Shown here piece by piece: positions 35,001-47,000 of a DNA stretch of 64,000 nt. The DNA lies in assembly GCF_022458985.1 (NCBI RefSeq), contig NC_061776.1, positions 6,556,088 through 6,620,087 on the forward strand. The letters are read 5' to 3'. Numbering within the stretch: the first letter of the stretch is position 1; each line of letters starts with the position of its first letter. This DNA comes from Mugil cephalus (Eukaryota > Chordata > Actinopteri > Mugiliformes > Mugilidae). Made by a program: the position numbers and the translations under genes. The notes under the pieces were generated by a model, which was not told the origin of the DNA, searched no databases, and worked only from the letters and a program-made list of their open reading frames with translations.

Positions 35001-38000
35001 CATCCTGCTGCCATCAAGGAGTGTCATTGCTGTGGGGTGGGGGGCGGTGTGGGGGAGTCCGGTCTGGTCTGGTCTAGGTGGGGGCTACATATCTAATAAC
35101 ATCTACATGAATTAATACCAGGTCCAAAAGTTTCCCAACACTGAGCTGTCACAAGATGGTCGATGTTATTTATCCTTATGTCACTTCTCCTGTCACTGGT
35201 CATAATGTTGTGGCTGGTTGGTGCATGTAGCTGCTTCCCACCTCTAGAGAGTAGAGTCTAATTAAACTAAACTAAACACTTAACTAATAAACCTTGTTCA
35301 TGTCGGTGAGTGGTTGATTCTATATGTTCAGATTTTAAACGGTGTTAAACACTTTGTGGTTCTGGACGTTGTTGTTGTTGCAGCAGGAAACCGGTGCCAG
35401 CATGAAAACACACACACACATAGCTGTTGTCCAGTCACTGTAATAATGTGCTGAGGGATGGACAGTAGCTGCAGTGTTAAAATATCCTTGTGAGATACAC
35501 AGTCTGTGTTGTATCTGTTAGTTTGCGGTGCTGTTATTTCTGCCGTGTGTGTTTAAGTCTCTTTTCTTTCATGGAGCCAGATAATGTTTGTTTGGCCAGA
35601 AGCTCTGTGACAGGACCGTAATCTCCCGACACAAACTGTGCGTTTGTGTCGGTGTGCGAGCGGCTCGTTGTGGTTCTGTCTGCTGCTGGTTGTAGCCGTG
35701 ATTACGCTGCAGAGATGAAAATCAGTGGAAACTCTTCTGACGCGAAGCAAAGACGAGAGCGGCAACAACACGGAGGATTTTTATTAAAAGGGACAAAGAT
35801 GGATTAAAAACTGATTTTCTGCTTCTTTAAATCAGAAGTGATAGAAATCTTCAAACATGGTCCTTGTACTCGCTTTGTGTGTTAGAATATTTGTTCCAAT
35901 CATCACGTAACATTATGTTAGGAGGGATGTCACAATCAAGCTTTATTTTATTTTTGTTTTGCCTCAATTGTGAATAAACTCCTAAAGACTTTTCATGTTA
36001 CTTGTGTTCTTCTTGGTCAAATAACGATTTTTGATTGATTTGATTTTGTGTTTGGATTTGGTTTAGTCCTGTATCCTTGATCCCCGTCCTCTACCTGAAC
36101 CGTGGTTCGTATCCTCACACAGAGAGAGACTTAGCTCGGACACTGGACCGGACACAACTGTGTGTTTTGTTGAGTAGCAGTAGAAAGGTGCTAAGCTAAT
36201 GTGTCGATGGTTGAAAGTCACGTGGTTGTGTGGTGGCACCAACTCTCTGCTAAGTCTTCTTGAGGTGTCGTGGACCTTACACTTGAAAATCCTACTGCTG
36301 TTGGCTAGGCTAGTTAGCTGGTGTCTTCTCGTTTGTTGCTAGCTGCTAGCTGACTGCTCAGCTAGTAGCTGACTGCTCAGCTAGTAGCTGACTGCTCAGC
36401 TAGTAGCTGACTGCTAGCAGCTAGCAACCACAGTTGGTCGTTTTTCAGATGAACTGGGCTTTTAAATGTGTTTAAACCTCAGATCTTGGCACAAGAGATT
36501 GTATCATCTTATCCTGTGTAGAATGAATGCGGAAAATGAGCAACTTACTTCTCCAAATCCCTTTGGTCTCAGTCCGATTTGTGTTGGACGCTCCGGGCAA
36601 ACAGATCCAATCTACAGCAGTCTTGTCTTAAAATGACTTAAGATGATCTATTGCTAACATCTTGGAGCCAGATACCACAGCACAACTAGATCTAGAGGAG
36701 TCCAATGCCTCGACAGGTCAGGATGAGCCAAAGGGGGACCAGCACTATGTTCCTCTAACTGGTCATAATGTTATGGCTGATTAGCTTACTTCCTACTAAC
36801 GTCCTGCTTGTGCGTGTCTTGCAGTCGGCTCCTGCTGAAGTGTCCACCGAGACTCCAAACGAAGCAGAGACCTCCAGCTCGGCCCCTCCTGACCCCCCTC
36901 CGGTCGATCCCAGACCACCGGCCTCTGACGGGGCTGACGAAGAAGAACCTCCGGCCCCTGATCCAGACGACGGCCTCAGACGGGGAGCGAGAGCTGAGGC
37001 AGGTTAGTAACGAGGGGGCTGAGGCGCTGCCAAGGTTTTCATATTTCTTTTTAATCAGTTTCGGTTCATTATAATTTCCACTCAGAGACGCCAACGTCAA
37101 CAAATTGAGGCTTTTTTTTTTTTTTTTTTTACACGAGAAGATGATTCTCACCCGTTTTCTGCTCACATGAGTAATAGTAGATTTTATTAATGAGGAGCAC
37201 ATCCATCCAGCTCCACCTCACTGCTCTGAATTCTCCAGAAATGTTAATCATTTCTAACCAGGACTCATAAAAACAGGAGTAGCTGTTGATTCCTGGCTCC
37301 GCTCCCCCTCAGCTCTACTTCTCCACATCTGAAACCCATTTAGGACCGAGGCCGAGATGCATTGTGTTGTTTAGCTTCCAGTAGGAAACACTGCACAGCA
37401 TTTCTTCCCTTAGTCGTCGAGGTTTTCAGACCTCTCAGGAACGTGAAGCTTTGTGATTGAATGTCACAGGTTGGTTCTTTTTAGGCGACTCAGGTACGTT
37501 TTGAAGTTGAAACTAAAAACCTAAAGTCAGTGAGAGTTAGCTGCTATAATTATTGAATATACACAGCTGCTAACATGCTGTACAGTCGTACCAGGGATGT
37601 GCAAGGAAGAAATTAGATAACAGGAGCAGCTTAGGCCTATTGCAGCATAACTAAGGGATGGTTGAGTCCATGGTTGAGGGTACAGTGGCAAAAACATGGT
37701 GAAACGTATCAGTAAATACAACGAGACCAGGAAAATGTGGATTATCGGATAAAATTAAGGACAAATGGACGAACTATGAAATAACAAATGGTCAACGAAA
37801 ACTGACATGTGGTCAGAAATCAGTTCTATGGACCTGATTTCACGTCTACTTGCCTCGTAGCTCAGCAACGGTTTGATTCCCTGGTCTGTTCGTTGGGTCC
37901 TTGGGCACGACACTTAACCCACCTTTCCCCCAGGTGTGTGCTCCCTGGTGGATGTTGGTGGTGGTGGGTGGTGGTGGGCGTGGATTCACAGCCACGTTTC

Positions 38001-41000
38001 TGTCAGTACCACCACCAGGGTTTGACCTCGGGCCGAATGAATAAAGCATCCAGTCGCTTTGAGCATCTAAAATGGAAAAGCGCAACATATATATAATTAT
38101 ACTTATAATTACTTTATACTACACAGTTCCAACAGCTTTGTACTAGAGTACTCGCTTATTTGGAAAAGTGGATTAGCCTCAGTTTCACTTTCAGTTTCAG
38201 TTATGATAAATGTAGCTAAATAAAAGATGCTAACGCTAAGAGCTTCACTGAGAAGTAACGTTAAACATTATCTCACACTAAATGTGAACCACAACACCAG
38301 GTTTTTGTGCCTGGATTCCAGTTGTTTCTTCTAATGCAGTGATACATTTGCTTCTCTTTTTTTTTTTTTTTTTGGCAGATATCCGTAAAAACCTGTTTGT
38401 TCAGTTGATCGCACAACAGCTCTTTACCATTTTTTTAAATTAAATTTACAATTTTGATACAATTAAAGCCTGTGATTCAAACTAATGCTGCTAATCTCTA
38501 TGTGACGGTGTCTGTCTTCACAAACTGAAGGCTCTGCCTCCCATTCTGCTTTTTAGCTCTTCCTGTTTCACGTTTTGAGTCAGAAGTACAGACTACTGCC
38601 ACCTGCTGGTGTGAAGAGTTACTTCCTTTCATGCAGATGCAGAGTCCAGACTTAAATCTTTGTGCTTTTCATGACTCGGCTGTAGCTTCACAGTTTTATC
38701 TCTAAGTGACGCTGCATGAAGTATTTGTTGTTAATTAAACTCAGATCTCACAGTTCAACCTTGTTCTTTTACGTTCATGTTGATCTAAATTATTACCCAC
38801 TGACTTCACTTTTATCGGCTTAACATTGTCAAACTAAACCTGTGGCTCGTTTTAACTGGACGTACCCTCCATCAGTTTGACTTTTAATACATACAGGATA
38901 AAAAATAATGAGCTGTGTGTTGTTGTTGTGATGTTTTCTGCTCTAATCAGTCTCATTGCTTCTTTCTGAAGGAGCCACAGGTCGACATGAGCGTCTCAGA
39001 AGAAGCGGCTACGTCGGATCAAACAGCTTTTCCCACTGAGTCCTCAGCAGAGGAAGGAGGCGCGGCGGCAGAGGTACAACGTTATTTAACGGTTATGTAC
39101 ATATCTGCTGAGAACTTGTCTCAGGAACCTGTGTTTCAACCTTTGCTGGTTTAGATCATGTGATGTTTTCAAAAAAACTAGGTCACCTGTAGCGCTGCTG
39201 TCAACTTCACTCTAAAGTGCAGTTTGACAAACCGTGCAAAACCAGACAGTTTAATTTAATAGTACAGACGTATTTGATGATACTACAGATGAATATCTCA
39301 GAGAGTTCAGAGGCAGCTGTCAAAGTAAAACACCTATAAATATACACGATTTCACAGGAAATATTTATATTTATTTTTACTATATTTAAATTTTACCTCT
39401 ACACGTTCACATATGCTACCGATATTTTACTTTTTCAAATATCAGTGAGTATGTCAGTGGCTTTTATTCTAATAAATAGTATATTTATGCAGTAAGGGTT
39501 TGATTATTTTTGTTTATCATGTTTATTTCTGCTTTTACTTGTTAAAAAAAATAAAAAAATAATAATTATCACATCATATAGTTGAAGTTGTGGGTAAAAA
39601 ATAAATAAATAAATAAAAAATGACATTAACATGTGGTGGATTTATAAAAACAGGCCAAACTGGTTAAGATCCCTCAGGGTTAATCTCAGGTACGTGTTTA
39701 GACACTTTAATATTTAATAAATGATGTTCTTGTCCACATCTTGTCCAATAAATCAGCTTTACTAGAAAACATCAGAAAGTCTGTAAGTTTTCATTTTATA
39801 GTAGTAATACTAGTAACTAGTAACTAGTAGTACTTAATAGTTAAACAGTCATTTATTTTAATGGTCTTATTATTTTATGTATTTCTTTTTTTAGTGCTTG
39901 AAACAGCATTTTCTCATATTTTGTGTGATTGTGTCCCTGGTTTGGTTTTTCTCAGCTCTGCTACTTTTAGGTTTATCAGACACATTAGAGTGTATTTACA
40001 CAAAGTATCGGTATCGGATCAGTATCGCCGATACCAGCCTGAATTTTACTCAGTATCAGATAAAAGTCATCACTAGTTTTGGAGACTGTGTTGATGTGTT
40101 TGTTCGTCCTTCAGGAGCCCGGTCAGGACGAGGACGAGTCGTCCGCCCCAGACCTGGAAGACGAGGAGACCAATGAGAAGCTGGAGGAGAGTGAAGCCCC
40201 GCCCCCTGCAGGTATGGAGGACCAATCAGTGTTTAACCAGCAGGTCGTTGCATGAATGAATGAATTATTTTATTTATTTCAACCCAAACATTTCTGCCAC
40301 TTTTTAACTGTTCCTCAGTGGACCATTAAAGTCTGTTTAAGTCTAAATCTAATGTAAATATACAAATATATAAACATACAGCTTTTAATAGACTACATAC
40401 GTATCCATAGAACCTTACTCCTCCTCAGCTGCTCAGACGTCTCTGTCATTTATTATAAAACCAGATAAAATGCTTCTAAATGAGACCGAGGTTTTCAGAC
40501 ATGTTAAATTTTATTGATCCGCTGCTGCACAGGAGTAAAAGAAATCACTGCCAGACGGTTTAAAGGAAAATGGAACAAAACGTTAATGTCTCATTGATGT
40601 AACTACCAGCTTTTTCCTCATTATTATTTCATCTACAAATTATATTCCTGGTTAATTGGTTTCATTCTTTAACAAATGACTTCTTTATTTGAGAAGAATG
40701 AACCCTGGAAAGCAGCAAGAAATAGTCATTTGTAACATTTTCACATAAATTACGACATTATACTTTTTTTTCAGTTTAATGACTTTAATCCAAAATCAGA
40801 GCGTGAGTGAGTTTTCTCTTTATTTCAGGAGGAGAAACTCACTTTTCCTTTTTATTGGCAGAAGCTCATGTGCAGCTGAATGTTTCGATCATTTTTCTTT
40901 GTTTGACGAAAAAAAAAAGGGAAGCGAGACAAAAACCCCAGTAAGACATAAAGTTGGAGACTTTTACCTCGAAGGCTCTCGGACTCGACGCCAAAACTTG

Positions 41001-44000
41001 TAAAGAGCTTGAAGGATCGTTGCCAAAGCTCGGGGAAGCGGCTCCGTCTGCAGGAGTTTTGTTTTTCCACAACGTCAGTCACTTCTCACAGGGCTTTGTT
41101 GAGCTTGTCAGAGCCGCTAGTCTGAGAATTACATTCATCTGGAGCGCGGTCCGCTCATTTACACGACACTGGAAGCTAATTCACGGAGTCGGTTTTCACA
41201 GCAGACACTTAAAGTTGTCAAACACACGCGTAACTAATGGACAGAGGTTGGTTGGTGTTACTGCTTCCACCTGCTGTGAAGAGGTGTCTCCTGGGAAAGA
41301 TTTAAAAGCGCTCAGAGAGTCTCTCCGCTGGAAATTAAACTATGGACGGATTTTCAGCAGCTGCTTGAAATATGGTTCATCCAACGTGTAAAGACAAATC
41401 TAAAACATGACTCCACCAGTTTTACCTGAGGACCTCCAGTAAAATCTAAATCTGTCTGTGATTTTAACCCCGTATACAGCAAATTATCTCCAAAAACATA
41501 CGTCCTGTTGTGAAACTAACCCAGTATGATTCAGAATCAATGTGGTTTGACTGGTTTCACCTGGAGACATGTAGTAATGTGCAATAATTTCAGTGGTTGT
41601 GTCTGATTTTAATCCCTAGACTTCAAATTACCTCCCATTTTTCTCCATAAACAAAGGCGCCACCAGGAATATTGAGCCCCATTAAAAAAAGAAATCACAA
41701 TGGGACCCCACCATAAACAAATAAAATACTATTAACATTAAAGAAAATGGATTTAAATCAAAATAAATTAAGATAATCCTCTAAAAATAATGAAAACAGT
41801 AGATTTGTGCACATATTGAAATGACTAAATGAACATTTTTTGAGGTTTTGAAATGTCGAAATAACATATCATAATAAGTATCACAACCAAATCAAATTAA
41901 AAATCCCCCAGAGCCCAGGGTGGAGTCTTCTGTGTGCAAAGTCATTCATCAAGTGTTTGAGGTCCAGCTTTCTGGCCTAATGACTTTAAATGGACATGAT
42001 GATGCTCTAAGTCTGTCCTGGGGGACAATGTGACCTCAGGTTGGACCAAACCATTTCATGCAGTCACGGGGGTGGTTGAAGAAAGAAGAAATCACTCATT
42101 TTACCACTATATTTTATTATTATATTAAACATTAATAGTTTTTATGATGATGCTTGATAATTTTCTCTTGTTTTAGACCCATTTTTGTTGTTGCTATGTG
42201 GCGTCACTGTGTCCTGTGATAAAACTAATCAGTACGAGTCAGCGTCAGTGTGATTTGATGATGTGTTTTATATTGTGTCTTTTTTGTTTTTGGCTGAAAC
42301 AGATTGTTAACTTTCAGCGTTTTTTGTAAAACTCTGTGTTTTACTCTAATTTACTATCCATAGTTTTGTCTCTGCTACTTTCTGCCTCATTTCACTTTGT
42401 GTCTGAGAACATTTTTTTTTTTTTTTTTAAAGATTTAGTTACTTTTCAAATTCTTATTCATAATAAAAATATATTCTTAAAAATTTAACATAATATGATG
42501 AGACGACTGATCCCAGGGGAGAAATTACCAGCGACCAACATTAATGTGTTCATTGATTTAATGGTTTCATCCGTTTAAAGGCGCGAATGCGTCATCATTA
42601 TCTCGAATCCAGACTTTGATTTACAGAACATCCTTTATAATTAATAAGAAACACGAGGGAGGAAAAAAAAAATTGTGAATGAAACAAAAGTCTTGAAAAA
42701 GAAAAAACACAAAAATCACAGAGATGTTGATTCACACTGGATTAGTTTCATCACAGGACGACTGTGTTTAGAGAAATGCGGTAGGCGTTGTAATTTTTAC
42801 ATGTTCGAGTCACATGGAATTAACCTCCTGAGATCCCGTGTCCTCATACGGGGACATTAACTTTTGAGTTTACAGCAGCTTATTGTGCTTTATTTAATTT
42901 AAACCTGTTGTCCTCATAAGTGGACGCTTTAACCTGCCACCTACTGGTAAAGGGTCAACACACTAGTTGAGAACACGATATCTGATTTATTCCACAGATG
43001 ATCACGGGACAAAAGTGGACAAGGACCAAAACCTCATCACAATCTTGGGTTGAAACTTGTTTATTTATGATTATTAATTTTTAGTTTTCTAGTTTCTACT
43101 TTTCTAGACAATGTCACTAATTAGCAAGTACTCGTTTAAGGACGTTGGGATTTCAGTGTTTGTTTTTGCTCAGCAATGTTCAGGATTTGAAATGAATAGT
43201 TTTATAGTTTGTTACACGTTGGTGACTTTATTGTTTTATATAGTGAAATAAGCCTCGTGTCCACATATGAGGACTTTTTTTTGTTTTCAAAAACTACTAT
43301 TTGTTCAAGTAGTTTTTATACTTCTTAGGTCCCACTAAGTCTAATACCATGGAAATTAAAAATGCATACTGAACTAAAGCTCAGGTCTCAGGAAATTAAG
43401 ATCACAGACGACCTCCGACATTATTTAAAAAAAATTACCTGAGGTCCCCAAATAAAACTAGTCCCATTCAAAAAGGGCTTTTCTAGTGCATCGATGTGAG
43501 CATCACATGTGATTTTAGGTCATTTCTCATAACAGTTGAGAGACGTACATGTGTTTTTTTTTTTTTTTGGTATCATTATTGGTTCAAAATCGTATAATTA
43601 TACATTAATGACATGATAACATGAGATGTTACACATTAAACATGAGTATGAGAGCATCACTATGTTAAGTTACTTTAACTGTTTTATCTTTATTTAGAAC
43701 GAAAAACACTTTGACATTCAGTTGAATCATTTTACATCAGAGTATTTTCATTTTCTCAGTAATTAAGAATGAATGAAACTTAATTTCTTTAGTCTGATGT
43801 GATGTTTGGTAAAAGTCATATAACACGTAACATGTAACGTGATGCTAAGTGTTCATGTCTTTCAGATCCCGACTGTGAATCTGAAAATCCAAAAGAGGAT
43901 GATGATGATGAGGAAGTGGAGGTGTGTTTTATATATTTTTCCACGACTGTTGAACTTAAAAAGCTTCTTTAGGAATTCACCAGTAACAGGAAGTGAATCT

Positions 44001-47000
44001 AAACTAATCAATCATGTGTGTTTGTCTCAGAGGACGAAGGAAAGCGACTCGACACCTGAAGTGAAGCCTGACGACCAAAATGAAGAAGCTGAGCTTCAGT
44101 CAGGTAAAATAAAAACACGCTGCATAAAAGTCTGTCTTTAATTAAACCACGAGTCGGTAATAAACTCAACAAAAATCATTATTTTTGAACACATTCTACC
44201 AAACATGTTATCATTTAACTTGTGCCCTCCTCAACTTTACTACCCTCTGGACACTTTCATGGCAAAAATGTACACACATAAAGAAACTGACACAAAATCC
44301 TCATATGTCAATACTTTTTTTCTATATATTTTTTATCATAAATCACTTAAACAACTTCAGACCTGCTCAAAACTACCAAAAATTACAATAACTTTCAGGA
44401 TTGCAACCTTTTAAATGCCAGTCTGAAAATACAAAGAATATTCAATGTTTTATACAAAAACAAACAAAAAAACAACACAAAAACTTAATTATTTTTCATA
44501 AAATAAACAGTAGGTGTGTGGGACTTTGGTGGTGATTGGAGTCTTGAATATGTCAAAGATTTGCAATAAAAGTGATTTGATTGCATTTGTATTTTTAATG
44601 TAGTGTCAGATTTTCCCTCTGTTTCTTTGCACATGTACATTTTTGCCACAAAGGTGAAAAATGAGAAGAGTTCCAGCAGAAATTTTAGCCACAAACTGTA
44701 ACGCAGCTGTTTTTCTACTAAATATTCACAATATTCCACAACAAGTGAAAACAATACGTTAAAACTATGAATAATATAAAATATATTTGGGACTTGGAGG
44801 CAGTAGAAACACAATCTGAACTCACATGAACGTTTATAATTTTTCTGATCAGAGATCCACATCTGATAATATGTGTATGTGCCCTAAAATATCAATTTAT
44901 TAAGGCAGAATAAAATGATGAACATTTATTGAGGAAACATGAACATACAAGGTATTAGTTTATAGTAATAGTTTGGTGGTTAGATCTTTGTTGATCTCTT
45001 TTTTTTCCTCCATGTTTCCTCCTGGAAACTCATCACCTGATGTTTAACCTCCTGAGACCCACGCTTTCGTTTGCATTTTTCATTTCTAGGTATTTGGGAT
45101 TAATAGGACCTAGGACATATAAAAACTAAGCATCATCTTTGAACAGGACGGGATGATTTCATGGTATATTATAATATAAGAATAGAAAACTGTTTATCTT
45201 AATACCTGAGTAAAAGCAGAATTGCAGTGGAGTCCCAACGTCCTCAAACGAGTACCTAAGCTAACTAACGAGCTAATTAGCTGTAGCTCGTTACTACTGA
45301 CAGAATCTGTTAAATTTGAGTTCAAACTACACAAGTTAATAAGCATTAATAAAGAAGTTTCAATTGTAAAATCTGAGGTTTTGTCCCGTGATTGGCTGTA
45401 GAATGAATCCGCTGAAATGTTCCCACATGTGGACGAAGGGTCTCAGGAGGTTACGCAGCGGTTTGGTTTCTCCTCTTAGAAATAAGACATAAAAGAAACA
45501 AACCCTTCCTTTACCATCACACCTACACTCACTGTAACATCACTTTCTGTTGTAGAGGATCCAGAAGTTTCCATCATCCTCAACATCCGAGACACAGACG
45601 GCGAAGCAGCTGAGCAGGAAACCGTAGCGCTGCTCTCAGAGGACGCGGCCGAGTCCTGCAAAAGTCCCAAGAAAAAGAAAAAGAAGAACAAAAAGGACGC
45701 GGAGACGCTCGCTGCAGACACATCGATCACAGAGACGCCGAGCACTGACGCGTCCACCGTAGATACGCTGAGTGACACTCCTCTTAGCAACAAGTCAGCC
45801 AGAAAGAAAAGGAAAGACAGAAAGAGACACGAGGAGGTGAAAGAGGAGGAGGACGATCAGAGGAAAGAGGAGGAGGAGGAGGAGGAGGAGGACGGGGTGT
45901 CTCAAGAAGATCCACCAGAGAAGAAGAGGAAGGCTAAGAAGAGGAGAAAGGAGCGAGAGGAGGTGGAAGAGAAGGAGGAGGAAACTCCAGTCAGTCCTAC
46001 AGAAAACAAAATTAAAAAGAAGAAGAAGAAGCTTAAAGATGTGGAAGAAGAGCAGAGCGAGGCAGGAGGAGAAGGAGGAGAAGTGGTGGAGGAGCAGGAG
46101 GAGGAGAATCCAGCAGAGATAACAGAGGAGAAAAAGAAGAAGAAGAGAAAGAGGAAGCGGGAAGAACAGGAAGAAGAGGAGCCGCAGTCTGAAAAAGGAC
46201 CAGCAGAGGGCGACGGATTCACAGAAGAGCCGACGGAGACCGTGGGTCAGGAAGAGAGTAAAAAATATCTCTAAAAAAAAAAAAAAAAATATAATCATTT
46301 TATTTCACAAAGCTCTGACTTTTAACCCGTTTCTCTTCATCTTTCCACCCGTAGACGACAACTCTTCTCCGACGTCCTCGGCCAAAAAGAAAAACCGACT
46401 CAGAAAGAAGCTGAGCCTGAAGAAGAGACTGATGATGAGGAAGATGAAGGTCGGCCCTGCAGGACAGAACCTCACAAAGAGAAAGAAGTGAGTTTTCTTT
46501 CTGTGGAATATTTCTTTTTTTATAAACTGCAACACTATGAACAAGTAGCTACAGCTACTGTGTTATGAATATGTTTATGAATTGAATCGAATTAAGTGGA
46601 AAAAGCAAAAACATCACCAAGTAATTCTGCAGAAACCAACTAAGAACCTCTCTCCTACTAAACAGATCAATATCACATAAGTTTAATTAACTCAATTCTC
46701 TAAATTAATTTATTTTATTTTATTTACATCTCTATCTTATGTTTCTTCCAGACACAAACAAATCCCAGAGGAGACGCCTCAGTCGAAGCCGAGCAAAAGA
46801 GCCCACGCTGACCAGGACCAGGAGGACCAAACACCAAAGAAGAAGAAGAAGAAAAGGACAAAAACCAACACTGAGCACGAGGAGAACTCGTCAAAGGAAA
46901 ACCAGCCTCCCAGGACAAAGAAGCTGAAGGCTGAGGATCAAAGCGCCAACGAGCCGAGCGCTGAGCTGCCGCCCGACGCCGACTCGTCTACGCTCTCAAA

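Larger units (their letters stand above)
34100..35235. repeat. Non-autonomous element in tcof1 intron 4, with nested insertions
   Basis: The same ordered blocks as at 22720-23440: AACAGGATGTTGTTAGTG, ATCATCCCACAGATAC, GGAGTGTCATTGCT, and the end GTCATAATGTTGTGGCTG near 35203. About 34310-34980 is inserted sequence that holds a TATGC array (34618-34697) and an ATCGGCC repeat (34850-34975). Confidence 0.55.

Noticed and set aside
41000..41391. 145-codon plus-strand open frame in tcof1 intron 7
   Set aside because: Encodes no recognisable protein and has no clear splice sites matching tcof1 phase.
45795..46298. Minus-strand Leu/Phe/Ser-rich open frames resembling membrane proteins
   Set aside because: Antisense of the Lys/Glu-rich tcof1 exon 10; the hydrophobicity comes from complementing purine codons.
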